DNA of 38,568 nucleotides, from NCBI GenBank assembly GCA_902779865.1, contig CACZDG010000016.1, positions 1 to 38,568 on the forward strand. The letters are read 5' to 3'. The notes beneath the pieces are model-generated. The model was not told where the DNA came from, made no database searches, and saw only the letters and a program-made list of their open reading frames with translations. The stretch comes from an uncultured bacterium (GTDB lineage: Bacteria; Verrucomicrobiota; Kiritimatiellia; RFP12; UBA1067). The position numbers and the translations under genes were made by a program. This document shows, piece by piece, positions 16,514 through 25,097 of this stretch; position 1 is the first letter of the stretch; each line of letters starts with the position of its first letter.

Positions 16514-17992
16514 ATGTCTGCAAACCTCTTCACACTCAACCGTCGCTCGTTCGTTGCCGGACTTGGCGCGTTTTCGTTCGGCGCGTACGGCGCAATCGAC
16601 CTTGCGCCGACGACGGACTTCAAAGGCGACGTCAAGGGCCGTCGCCTGAAAATCGCCTCCATCGCCTGCGATCGCATGGGCGGCGGCGCAACCGAGAGCC
16701 TCATCAAGGCCGGATGCGACCTAGTGGCAGTCTGTGACATCAACCCCAAGGCCTTTGACCGTTGGGAGAAGAGGTATCCCGGCATCCCGAAGTTCACCGA
16801 CTACCGCGACATGCTGCGTCTGATGGGCGACAAGTTCGAGGCCGTGCAGATCGGAACTCCCGACCACACCCACGCATACATCGCCATCGACTGCATGAAG
16901 GTGGGCAAGCACGTCTATGTGCAGAAGCCGCTCGCCCGCACTGTCGAGGAGTGCGAGCTCATGCTCAAGACGCAGCTAGAGACCGGCGTCGTGGCGCAGA
17001 TGGGCAACCAGGGACATCCCGGAGTGTGGCGCTACAAGGCGCTGCGCGATGCGGGCTTCTGGGGCGACATCAAGGAAATCTACAGCTGGAGCGACCGTCC
17101 CGTGTGGCCGCAGGGCATGAAGAAGTACGCCAAGGCGGAGCCGCTTCCGAAGGGCTACGCGCCGAACGCCTGGGACTGTTGGTGCGGTCCGAGCGAGGAC
17201 CACGGCTACTCGCCCGCGTACCACACGTTCAAGTGGCGCGGCTGGTGGGCGTATGGGTGCGGCGCGATTGGCGACATGGCGGTACACAACGCTGACCCCG
17301 CGTTCTGGGCGTTTGAACTCGGTCTGCCGATTAAGGTCAAGGCCGACACCTGCGGCGAAGGCCCCGTGTCGATCGCCTATCCGAAGAAGTCCCGCATCGA
17401 AATGACCTTCGCGCCCAACAAGTGGGTCCCGAACGGCATCAAGGTCGTCTGGACCGACGGCGGAATCAAGCCCGACGTTGACGCCGTACCCGGCCTTGCC
17501 GAATATGCTGCGCAGGTCGGTGCGAAAGTGGAGGCTAAGAAGGCCGAGAAGGCAAAGAAGGAAGGCAAGCAGTACGTTGCTCCCGCGAAGATCAATCCCA
17601 TCGTCAACGGCAACGGCCTAATCATCGTGGGCACAAAGGCCACGACCATCGGCGAATCCCATGCCAAGAGGCCCGAGTGCATATCCGGCGACAAGGGCGC
17701 GTTCAATTCCGCGATCAAGCCTGGCGACAAGGCAGCTGGCTACAACCACTACCGCGAGTTCGTCGAGGCATGCCTTGCGAAGGCTCCGGCGCGTTGCGGA
17801 TCGCGTCTCGCGTACGCTGCTCCGCTCACAGAGGCGCTCCTCATAGGCTGCATCGCGCTGCGCTATCCTGGCGAGGAACTTTCCTTCGACCCGAAGAAGA
17901 TGAAGTTCACGAACAAGCCAGAGGCGAACGCCTTCCTCAAGGCACCGAGCCGCGGTGATTGGGACTTTGCGAAACTCATCGCCCGTCGTTGA
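16514..17992 (+). CDS. Tat-exported Gfo/Idh/MocA family oxidoreductase
   Basis: 492 residues with AAAGGAG 6 nt before the ATG. The N-terminus has a twin-arginine motif (NRRSFVAG), so it is probably exported folded through Tat. A Rossmann NAD(P)-binding domain spans about 45-170 (KIASIACDRMGGGATESL, LVAVCDINPKAFDRW, AVQIGTPDHTHAYIAI). The conserved EKP lysine motif appears as VQKPLARTVEE. Family members oxidise or reduce sugars and sugar derivatives; secreted homologues are frequent in PVC bacteria and Bacteroidetes and act on polysaccharide-derived sugars. It starts 21 nt after the methyltransferase gene and lies 17 nt before the MBOAT gene, so it is probably co-transcribed with both. The substrate is unknown. 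Confidence 0.88.
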   Translation: MSANLFTLNRRSFVAGLGAFSFGAYGAIDLAPTTDFKGDVKGRRLKIASIACDRMGGGATESLIKAGCDLVAVCDINPKAFDRWEKRYPGIPKFTDYRDMLRLMGDKFEAVQIGTPDHTHAYIAIDCMKVGKHVYVQKPLARTVEECELMLKTQLETGVVAQMGNQGHPGVWRYKALRDAGFWGDIKEIYSWSDRPVWPQGMKKYAKAEPLPKGYAPNAWDCWCGPSEDHGYSPAYHTFKWRGWWAYGCGAIGDMAVHNADPAFWAFELGLPIKVKADTCGEGPVSIAYPKKSRIEMTFAPNKWVPNGIKVVWTDGGIKPDVDAVPGLAEYAAQVGAKVEAKKAEKAKKEGKQYVAPAKINPIVNGNGLIIVGTKATTIGESHAKRPECISGDKGAFNSAIKPGDKAAGYNHYREFVEACLAKAPARCGSRLAYAAPLTEALLIGCIALRYPGEELSFDPKKMKFTNKPEANAFLKAPSRGDWDFAKLIARR

Positions 17993-18009
17993 GTTTTGCT
18001 TGCCGATTA

Positions 18010-19449
18010 ATGTTATTCAACTCTCCAGAATTCCTACTGTTCCTCCCGCTTGTATTCGCGGGATACTGGTTGCTTGGCTCGCGGCTCCGCTTACAGAACC
18101 TGTTTGTGGTAGCCGCGAGCTACGTGTTCTACGGCTGGTGGGATTGGCGGTTCCTTGCGCTGATCGTCTTCACGAGTGCATGGAGCTGGATCTTTGGTCT
18201 TCTGGAGGCGAACGCCGAACCGCGATCCGCCGCCTCGAAGGCGCGTCTTGCGCTCAGCTGCGTGATAAACCTCGGCATCCTTGGAGCGTTCAAGTACTAC
18301 GACTTCTTTGTCGGACAGGCGGCCGAATTGCTGCGCGCCTGTGGTTTCGAGCCGCACGTCGCGTTTCTGCAGGTGGCCCTGCCGGTGGGCGTGAGCTTCT
18401 ACACATTCCAAGCGCTCAGCTACACGATCGACGTATATCGCAGGCAAATCGCGCCCACGCGCGACCCGATTGCCTTCTTCGCCTTCATTAGCTTCTTCCC
18501 ACAGCTCGTGGCTGGTCCGATCGAGCGCGCAACGAACCTCCTGCCTCAGTTCCTGCGTCCGCGCGCGTTCGACTACGGCGAGGCCGTGCTTGGCTGCCGC
18601 CAGATGCTCTGGGGCTTCTTCAAGAAGTGTGTGGTGGCGGACAACTGTGCGGTGGCTGCAAACTTCCTTCTTAACGACGCTTCTCTCCACAACGGACTCG
18701 GCACATGGCTCGGTGTCTTGCTCTTTACGTTCCAGATCTACGGTGACTTCTCCGGCTACTCGGACATCGCCATCGGATGCTCGCGCCTTTTCGGCATCCG
18801 TCTCATGCGGAACTTCGCCTGTCCCTACTTCGCGCGCGACATCGCGGAGTTCTGGCGTCGCTGGCACATCTCGCTCACCACCTGGTTCCGCGACTACCTC
18901 TACATTCCACTCGGAGGCAGCAGGTGTGGCGCGTGGAAGCGCGTACGCAACACCTTCGTGATTTTCCTCGTCTCAGGCCTCTGGCACGGCGCGAACTGGA
19001 CATTCGTCGCCTGGGGCGCGTTCCACGCCGCGCTGTTCTTGCCACTTCTGCTCGGCGGACGCAACCGCCGCCATCTGGACGTCGTGGCGGAGGACCGCGC
19101 GCTGCCGTCCCTGCGCGAGCTCGGCGAGATGCTGCGCACGTTCTTCTTCGCGCTTCTCGGTTGGGCGCTCTTCCGCGCACAGTCAATCGGCGAGGCTGGC
19201 CGCTGGTTCCGCGACATGGTCGATGTGAGGACGTTCGACGCGCTGCACCATCTGCCGCGCGAGACGTCAATCGCGGCGGTCGCGGTAGCCGTGCTGCTGC
19301 TCGTGGAGTGGTTCAACCGCCGCGAGGCATACGGCTGCGCGCGCCTTCCGCACGTGACATCCCTGCGGTGGGGCGTGTACTTCGTCCTCCTCTGGCTTGT
19401 CGTGTTCTACACGCCTGGCAGCCAGACGTTCATCTATTTCCAGTTCTGA
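18010..19449 (+). CDS. MBOAT family O-acyltransferase (AlgI-like)
   Basis: 479 residues, polytopic. The start MLFNSPEFLLFLPLVFAGYW is the usual beginning of AlgI-type proteins, which fixes the ATG at 18010; no clear Shine-Dalgarno is seen. Diagnostic segments are FISFFPQLVAGPIERA, GFFKKCVVADN, GDFSGYSDIAIGCSRLFG, EFWRRWHISLTTWFRDYLYIPLGG and SGLWHGANWTFVAWG with the invariant active-site histidine. AlgI-type MBOATs move acyl groups (usually acetyl) across the inner membrane for transfer to an extracellular polysaccharide. The next gene encodes the kind of SGNH-like partner these proteins normally need. The acceptor glycan cannot be determined. Confidence 0.92.
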   Translation: MLFNSPEFLLFLPLVFAGYWLLGSRLRLQNLFVVAASYVFYGWWDWRFLALIVFTSAWSWIFGLLEANAEPRSAASKARLALSCVINLGILGAFKYYDFFVGQAAELLRACGFEPHVAFLQVALPVGVSFYTFQALSYTIDVYRRQIAPTRDPIAFFAFISFFPQLVAGPIERATNLLPQFLRPRAFDYGEAVLGCRQMLWGFFKKCVVADNCAVAANFLLNDASLHNGLGTWLGVLLFTFQIYGDFSGYSDIAIGCSRLFGIRLMRNFACPYFARDIAEFWRRWHISLTTWFRDYLYIPLGGSRCGAWKRVRNTFVIFLVSGLWHGANWTFVAWGAFHAALFLPLLLGGRNRRHLDVVAEDRALPSLRELGEMLRTFFFALLGWALFRAQSIGEAGRWFRDMVDVRTFDALHHLPRETSIAAVAVAVLLLVEWFNRREAYGCARLPHVTSLRWGVYFVLLWLVVFYTPGSQTFIYFQF

Positions 19450-19459
19450 GGTGCGTATA

Positions 19460-20401
19460 ATGCGACGATTTTTGAAACGCCTTCTCCAGTTCGCCGCGAT
19501 TCCGACCGTAATCGCGGTTGTGTGGACGGCTTTCGTCGTGGTCATGGAGTACCGCTCCTACGTGGGCGCACTGACGCTCGCGGAGGGCGAGACGATGGTG
19601 GTGTGCGGCGACTCGCAGACGAAGGACGCGCTCGACCCCGCCATCATCCCGGGCCTGCGCAACTTCAGCACGGCCGCCACCACGTGCGACCAGGACGCGA
19701 TGCGGCTAAAGGACGTGCTGGCGGCGAATCCCGGCAAGGTCCGCCGCGTGCTAATTGACGTTTCGCCGCTCAAGATCGGCTACGACATCTCGCGTCCCGT
19801 CTCCGAGCTCAACGCCGCGCGCGTCCATACTTTCATCCACTTCTATCACTTGAAGGAGAACAGGCGTCCGCTTGGATCTGTCCTCTCGCTCTGGCGCGAC
19901 GTGGTGTTCAAGCGCAAGTTCAACGAGTTCCGCAAGTCGATCCTGCGCGGCAAGCGTTGGCAGAGTTCGCTTGTAGGCGGTTTCGATCCTTCTACTGGCG
20001 TTGGATTCGTCTCGCGCAAGTTGCGCAAGATGGCTCGGTCCGACGCGTTGGACAAGGCGGCGCGCGTCAACAGCCGTCCGCCGGCCACTTCGGACCTGCC
20101 GCTGCTCGGCATTCTGGAGAAGCAGGTCAATCTGGCCCGCGCCGCCGGTGCCGAGCCGATAATCACGACGATGCCGCTTTCGGGTCCGCTCCGCGAGGCA
20201 ATTGAGCCAGTGCGTCGCGCGGCGTTCACGCGGGAGGTGGAGGCGCTTGCGCACCGTCTTGGCGTAATCTACCTCAATTATCTCGAACTTGATCTGCCGA
20301 TTGAGTGTTGGCACGATGGCAATCATCTCAATCGTGCTGGCTCTCAAGTGTTCTCGGAACGTTTCGTACGTGATCTCCGGGCACGGAGGACCGGAGCGTG
20401 A
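19460..20401 (+). CDS. SGNH-like (AlgJ/AlgX-type) partner of the MBOAT acyltransferase
   Basis: 313 residues starting 10 nt after the MBOAT gene, with no strong ribosome site, so coupled translation is likely. One N-terminal membrane segment (about 10-30) anchors a periplasmic domain. The first catalytic block reads VVCGDSQTKDAL (Ser in GDS) and the last reads CWHDGNHLNRAGSQVF (Asp and His), as in SGNH hydrolases and in AlgJ/AlgX-type acetyltransferases. Overall similarity to any named member is weak. Role inferred from the pairing: receives acyl groups from the MBOAT protein and transfers them to a glycan in the periplasm. Confidence 0.75.
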   Translation: MRRFLKRLLQFAAIPTVIAVVWTAFVVVMEYRSYVGALTLAEGETMVVCGDSQTKDALDPAIIPGLRNFSTAATTCDQDAMRLKDVLAANPGKVRRVLIDVSPLKIGYDISRPVSELNAARVHTFIHFYHLKENRRPLGSVLSLWRDVVFKRKFNEFRKSILRGKRWQSSLVGGFDPSTGVGFVSRKLRKMARSDALDKAARVNSRPPATSDLPLLGILEKQVNLARAAGAEPIITTMPLSGPLREAIEPVRRAAFTREVEALAHRLGVIYLNYLELDLPIECWHDGNHLNRAGSQVFSERFVRDLRARRTGA

Positions 20402-20478
20402 AGAGCCTGGATTTTCATCTGGGCAACCACCGCGCGTCAACAAGGACGGCGTTTTGTGTGTTTGCGAAATGCCATCTG

Positions 20479-20487
20479 TGGTATAAT
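20479..20487 (+). promoter_or_regulatory. Extended -10 promoter of the SPFH operon
   Basis: TGG followed by TATAAT (20482-20487) with no good -35. A start near 20495 gives a leader of about 25 nt that contains AAAGGAG (20505-20511). Confidence 0.6.
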
Positions 20488-20518
20488 ATCTGCGTCAACG
20501 CAATAAAGGAGAATGACA

Positions 20519-22027
20519 ATGCAGTTAAAAGGACCAATAGTGGCGGTAGCGGTGGCGTTGCTCGCCCTGTTCTCGCTGTGGGTATGGTACGGGTGGCGGA
20601 TAGAGCCGGAAAACGGCCGCATCGCGATTCTGTACAAGAAGACGGGAAAGAACCTCCCGCCAGAGGCGATCCTCGCGCTGGGGCCGGAGTACAAGGGCAT
20701 TCAGGAGGAGGTGCTTCCCGAAGGACGCCATTTCCGCAACCCTTGGACGTGGGAGTGGCGCTACGCGAAGACTGTTGACATCCCCGCCGGAAAGTTCGGC
20801 GTGCTAGTGCGCAAGTTCGGGAAGGATCTTCCGGAGGGAGAGATACTGGCCAAGGAAGGTACGCGCGGCATCTTGCGCGATGTACTCGGCACAGGCAAAC
20901 ACCGCATCAATCCGTACGCCTACGAAGTGAAGCTCTATGACGACATCACGATCAAGCCGGGGTACGTGGGCGTGGTGACGGAACTGACGGGTGACGACAT
21001 ACTCGCGCCCGGCGGCGCCAAGGACGCTGCCACTGGCACGGGCTTCCTCATAAAGCCCGGGGCGAAGGGGGTTTCGCCTCGCATTCTGAAAGAGGGCACG
21101 CACAGGCTCAATCCGTTCGTCTATTCCGTCTCGATCGTGAACATCCAGAGCCAGCGCTTCGAACTGAGCGGCGCGGACGCGATATCGTTCCTCACGCTTG
21201 ACGGCTTCACCGTGAACGCGGAGGGCACGCTTGAGTTCAACCTGGAGATTGACAAGGTGGCGATGCTTTCGCACGAGGTGGGCGATATGGACGACATCCT
21301 CCAAAAGATCGTCCTGCCCGCCGCGCGCGGGTTCTCGCGCATCGAGGGTTCGAAGAAGAGCGCGACGGAGTTCATCGTGGGCGAATCGCGCCAGGCGTTC
21401 CAGAACTCGCTGGAGAAGTACCTCCGGGACGTCTGCAAGCCGTGGGGAGTGTCGCTCAACTCCGTGCTGATACGCGACATCTTCGCGCCGCAGGAGGTTG
21501 CGTCCATCATACGCGCCCGCGAACTCGCGGTGCAGGAAGGACTCAAGATCGAGCAGCAGATCGTCCAGGCGAAGTCGCAGGCGGAGCTTGAGCGGCAGAA
21601 GTCGCTCGCGGAGCAGAACAGCGCGCGCGTCGCCGCCGAGACGGAGTCGATTCAGGCGAAGATCGCCGCAGAGCAGCGCAGCGCCGAGCAGGTGATAGCC
21701 GCCGAGGCGAAGCTAGAGGTCGCGGAGCGTGAACTCAAGGCGGCGCAGGCGGATGCCACCGCGAAGCTGACCGTAGCCGAGGCGGAGCGCAAGGTCGTGG
21801 AGGCGCAGACGAAAGCCGCGGCGGACGTGCTCAAGCAGGAGGTCGCAGCTTATGGCGGCGACGCCGACTACGTGCGCGCGAAGCTCTATGAGAAAGCCGC
21901 GCCGAGGGTGAAGGATGTCGTGACCGGCGATTCGCCGGGCGAGATATTCGGCTTGCCGATTAGGAGTAGCGGGGCGAAGCCAAAGACAACAAGCGTACAA
22001 CAGCAAGGGAAGGGAGGTGCGAAATGA
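20519..22027 (+). CDS. SPFH/band-7 membrane protein A with three N-terminal beta repeats
   Basis: 502 residues. The ATG at 20519 is chosen because AAAGGAG ends 7 nt before it; another ATG at 20513 is too close. One transmembrane segment (about 5-27) is followed by three related modules of roughly 58 residues (from 33, 91 and 148), each with GxxGvv...TGk.LP.G.I and a G.h..NP motif. An SPFH domain covers about 215-350 (ISFLTLDGFTVNAEGTLEFNL, RESR-like GESRQAFQNSLEKYL). A long charged coiled coil runs about 345-450 (EQQIVQAKSQAELERQKS). SPFH proteins form oligomeric membrane cages or microdomains. The gene overlaps the next by 4 nt, an HflK/HflC-like paired arrangement. The C-terminus encodes the 28-bp dispersed repeat. 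Confidence 0.82.
   Translation: MQLKGPIVAVAVALLALFSLWVWYGWRIEPENGRIAILYKKTGKNLPPEAILALGPEYKGIQEEVLPEGRHFRNPWTWEWRYAKTVDIPAGKFGVLVRKFGKDLPEGEILAKEGTRGILRDVLGTGKHRINPYAYEVKLYDDITIKPGYVGVVTELTGDDILAPGGAKDAATGTGFLIKPGAKGVSPRILKEGTHRLNPFVYSVSIVNIQSQRFELSGADAISFLTLDGFTVNAEGTLEFNLEIDKVAMLSHEVGDMDDILQKIVLPAARGFSRIEGSKKSATEFIVGESRQAFQNSLEKYLRDVCKPWGVSLNSVLIRDIFAPQEVASIIRARELAVQEGLKIEQQIVQAKSQAELERQKSLAEQNSARVAAETESIQAKIAAEQRSAEQVIAAEAKLEVAERELKAAQADATAKLTVAEAERKVVEAQTKAAADVLKQEVAAYGGDADYVRAKLYEKAAPRVKDVVTGDSPGEIFGLPIRSSGAKPKTTSVQQQGKGGAK
21981..22008 (+). repeat. 28-bp dispersed repeat, copy 2
   Basis: CAAAGACAACAAGC then GTACAACAGCAAGG, encoding the protein tail KTTSVQQQG. It is followed by the GGAGG ribosome site of the next gene. 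Confidence 0.6.
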
Positions 22028-23796
22028 GAAATCCCATTGGAATTATTGTGGGCGGCGTAATCGCCGTTGCGGTTCTGATCTTCGGTTTCATGTGGACCAC
22101 ATGCCGCGTGTACGTGCCGGAAGGGCAAATGGCGATAGTGACGGCAAAGACGGGTAAGGAGCTTCCGCCCGGACGCATTCTCGCGGAACCGGGCGAGAAG
22201 GGCGTGCAACGCGTTCCGCTCGCTGAGGGACGTCATTTCCTGAATCCAATCAACAACGACTGGAAAATAGTATCGGCAATGACGATTCCAGCCGGCAAGG
22301 TCGGCATCGTCACGTCCAAGACCGGAAAGGAACTCCCTCCCGGCGAGATTATCGCGCCTGACGACGATTACAAGGGCGTATGGCGTCGCGTGCTGGGACC
22401 TGGTACGTACCGGCTCAATCCAGAGGGATACGAGATTGAGGTGAAGGACGCGATCAACATCCCGATCGGCTATGCGGGCGTGGTGACTTCGCTCACTGGC
22501 AAGCCCGCTCCTGAGGGCAAGTTCGCGGGGCCTGGCGAGAAGGGCGTATTTGAGAAAATTCTCCAGCCGGGGCTTTACTACGTGAACACGCGCGCGTATC
22601 AGGTTGACGTGGTGGAAATCGGCATGAACCAGGTGTCCATCGTCGGAAAGAGCGGTACAGTAGTGCTCACCAAGGCGCAATCGACAAGCGCGAACGGCCT
22701 CGCCGAGTTGCAGCAGAACACGCTCTCCTCCCAGATCGCGAAGCGGGCCGACTACATGAACGCGAACGCCGATCTGGGAATCCTGAACGCCCAGGAGGCG
22801 CAAATGAACTTGTCGCATCCACCCGTTGGCTCGTCGGCGGCGCGGGCGAAGAGCGCTCCCAGAAAGACGGCAAGCGTACAACAACAAGGAGGGCGGCAGC
22901 ATGGCTATGGCGCACCTATACCGGCTGCGGCGAAGCCGTCGGTGCAGACGAGCGACTCTGTGGCGTTCGGAATGAACCAGTTCGTGCAGTTCCCGTCCTC
23001 CGACGGCTTCGCGATCATGCTCGACATGACCGTGGAGTTCGAGCTGCTGCCAGAGAACATATCTCGCATCTACATGCTCTACGGCGACCTCCCGGCTGTC
23101 GTTTCCAAGATCATCCTTCCGCAGATTCTCTCCGTCTCGCGCATGAAGGGCTCTGGCTACAAGGCGCGCGAGTTCATCGACGGCGAGGGACGTCAGAAGT
23201 TCCAGAAGGAGATGACGGACGAGCTGGTGAAGATTCTCGGCGAGAAGAAGATACTCGTGCGGAACGCTATCGTGCGTCATGTGGAGGTGCCGGTGGACAT
23301 CCTCAAACCGATTCAGGAGACGAGCGTCGCGAAGGAACGCGATCTCACCAACAAGACGCAGCAGGAGACGGCGAAGAAGCAGGCGCTCCTCAACACGCAG
23401 ATCGCGATGGTGGACCAGTTCAAGCGCGAGACTGAGCAGGAGACGAAGAAACTGGTGGCGACGATTGCCGCGAAAAGGAACAAGGAGGTTGCAGGCATCG
23501 GCGCGGACGCCCAGCTGAAGGTGGCGGAGATCAACCTCAAGTCCGCGCAGATCAAGGCGGACATCGTGCGCACGCAGGGCGAGGCGGAGGCGAAGGCAAA
23601 GTTCCTCGTGGAGAACGAGAAGGCGCTCGGCGCGAAGCGCAGGGCGGACGTATTCGCCTCTCGGTCTTCGCTTGCGGACCTCAAGTTCGTGGAATCGCTT
23701 TCGCCCGATCTCTCGATTCGCGTGCTGCATTCCGGCGAGGGTACGCTCTGGACCGACCTCAAGAATCCATCCATCGCGCTTCCAAAGGCCAAGTGA
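22024..23796 (+). CDS. SPFH/band-7 membrane protein B with three N-terminal beta repeats
   Basis: 590 residues. The ATG overlaps the stop of protein A (ATGA), with GGGAGG upstream, so translation is coupled. It has a transmembrane segment (about 5-25), then three beta modules (from about 34, 91 and 149: GKELPPGRILAEPGEKGVQ, GRHFLNP), matching protein A. The SPFH domain is interrupted by an insert at about 215-310 that carries KTASVQQQGG, encoded by the third copy of the 28-bp repeat. The SPFH part resumes with FVQFPSSDGFAIMLDMTVEFEL and ends in a long coiled coil (about 430-560). A and B probably form a hetero-oligomer (inference from overlap and paralogy). The cellular job is unknown. Confidence 0.82.
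   Translation: MRNPIGIIVGGVIAVAVLIFGFMWTTCRVYVPEGQMAIVTAKTGKELPPGRILAEPGEKGVQRVPLAEGRHFLNPINNDWKIVSAMTIPAGKVGIVTSKTGKELPPGEIIAPDDDYKGVWRRVLGPGTYRLNPEGYEIEVKDAINIPIGYAGVVTSLTGKPAPEGKFAGPGEKGVFEKILQPGLYYVNTRAYQVDVVEIGMNQVSIVGKSGTVVLTKAQSTSANGLAELQQNTLSSQIAKRADYMNANADLGILNAQEAQMNLSHPPVGSSAARAKSAPRKTASVQQQGGRQHGYGAPIPAAAKPSVQTSDSVAFGMNQFVQFPSSDGFAIMLDMTVEFELLPENISRIYMLYGDLPAVVSKIILPQILSVSRMKGSGYKAREFIDGEGRQKFQKEMTDELVKILGEKKILVRNAIVRHVEVPVDILKPIQETSVAKERDLTNKTQQETAKKQALLNTQIAMVDQFKRETEQETKKLVATIAAKRNKEVAGIGADAQLKVAEINLKSAQIKADIVRTQGEAEAKAKFLVENEKALGAKRRADVFASRSSLADLKFVESLSPDLSIRVLHSGEGTLWTDLKNPSIALPKAK
22862..22889 (+). repeat. 28-bp dispersed repeat, copy 3
   Basis: GAAAGACGGCAAGC then GTACAACAACAAGG, inside the SPFH protein B gene at about residues 280-289. 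It sits in a linker-like insert and not at a place equivalent to copy 2. Confidence 0.6.
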
Positions 23797-23818
23797 AACG
23801 GAAGCCGCGTCGGGGCGA

Positions 23819-25087
23819 TTATACGTAAACGTAGTCGTTAAGGACGGGCTGAAGTCCCTCGCCAGTGAGGTCTGCGTACATCTTCGCCAGACTGCGAGCG
23901 TCGCTGATCTCGAACTGTTCGTCGCCTTCTTTCTCGGAAGCTGATTCTTCCCCGTATTTTGACGCATGGTCTCCGATGCCGGTGGAGACGCCGGCGGAGA
24001 CCTTCGTTGCGACGATCTTCGTGATGCCGTTGCGGAATGAGGCGCTTTCGCGCGAGGACACGGTAATCCCCGCAAAGGGCAGGAAGAGTCGGTAGGCGCA
24101 CAGCACTTGGCAAAGTTCGCGCTCTCCGATCTCGCCGGGGCGGACGTCCGCGTGATTCGTTATCGGGCGCAGGCGCGGACACGAAAGGCTTATTTCCGCT
24201 TCGGGGTATTTACGTTGCAGCCAATAGGCGTGAAGTGCCGTGGCGAGTGCATCCTTGCGGAAGTCGGAAAGACCGAGCAGTGCGGAGAAGGCGACGCCGC
24301 GCATTCCTCCCATGAGGGCGCGTTCCTGCGCGTCGAAGCGGTACGGCCACACGCGCTTGTGTCCGAGAAGGTGCAATTTCTCGTACTGCTCCACATCGTA
24401 GGTCTCCTGGAACACCGTCACGTAGTCCGCACCGCGTCCGCGCAGATAGCGGTATTCGTCGGTGTTCATGGGATAAACCTCAAGCCCAACGAGCCGGAAG
24501 TACTTACGAGCGAGCTCGCATGCGTCGCCGATGTACTCCACGCCGCTCACGCTACGGCTCTCGCCCGTGAGAAGGAGGATTTCCTCCATGCCGGACTTTG
24601 CGATGATCTCCATTTCGCGCTCTATTTGCTCCTTGTCGAGTTTCATGCGTCGGATGGGGTTGTAGCAGTTGAAACCGCAATAGACGCAATAGTTCTCGCA
24701 GTGGTTCGCGATGTAGAGGGGCGTGAAGATATAGACGGTGTTGCCGAAGTGGCGAACGGTTTCGGCGCGGGCGCGTTCAGCCATACGTTCGAGGAACGGG
24801 GCGGCGGCAGGGGAGAGAAGCGCCTGCAGGTCGTCGATGGAAATACGGTTATGTTCAAGAGTTCGGCGCACGTCTGCCGCCGTGTAGCGGGACGGATCGT
24901 ACGCCGCCATCGCTGCGCGGACGCGGTCCTTGAGATCTGATTCGATTACCTCCATGCCGGGCAGGTACGCCATTACGTCGGCCCGACACGACGGATCGCG
25001 TTCAAGCTGGTGCTTGCGCGCGAGGGCGGCGGGGGAAAGTCCCGCCGCGTCGAAGATCAGGTCGCTGCGTTTGGGGGCGTTTCCCAT
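23819..25087 (-). CDS. thiH: 2-iminoacetate synthase ThiH (radical SAM)
   Basis: 422 residues. The ATG at 25087 has GAGGTG upstream and lies 10 nt after thiG. The radical SAM cluster motif is CENYCVYCGFNC (CxxxCxxC). ThiH cleaves tyrosine to dehydroglycine (2-iminoacetate) and p-cresol, feeding ThiG for the thiazole of thiamine. Other family features are EILLLTGES, VYPMNTDEY, TVFQETYD and PYRFDAQERAL. It is the last gene of thiSFGH and converges on SPFH protein B with 22 nt between the stop codons and no clear terminator. Length is slightly above the E. coli enzyme. Confidence 0.95.
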   Translation of the reverse strand: MGNAPKRSDLIFDAAGLSPAALARKHQLERDPSCRADVMAYLPGMEVIESDLKDRVRAAMAAYDPSRYTAADVRRTLEHNRISIDDLQALLSPAAAPFLERMAERARAETVRHFGNTVYIFTPLYIANHCENYCVYCGFNCYNPIRRMKLDKEQIEREMEIIAKSGMEEILLLTGESRSVSGVEYIGDACELARKYFRLVGLEVYPMNTDEYRYLRGRGADYVTVFQETYDVEQYEKLHLLGHKRVWPYRFDAQERALMGGMRGVAFSALLGLSDFRKDALATALHAYWLQRKYPEAEISLSCPRLRPITNHADVRPGEIGERELCQVLCAYRLFLPFAGITVSSRESASFRNGITKIVATKVSAGVSTGIGDHASKYGEESASEKEGDEQFEISDARSLAKMYADLTGEGLQPVLNDYVYV

Positions 25088-25097
25088 TTTCAACACC

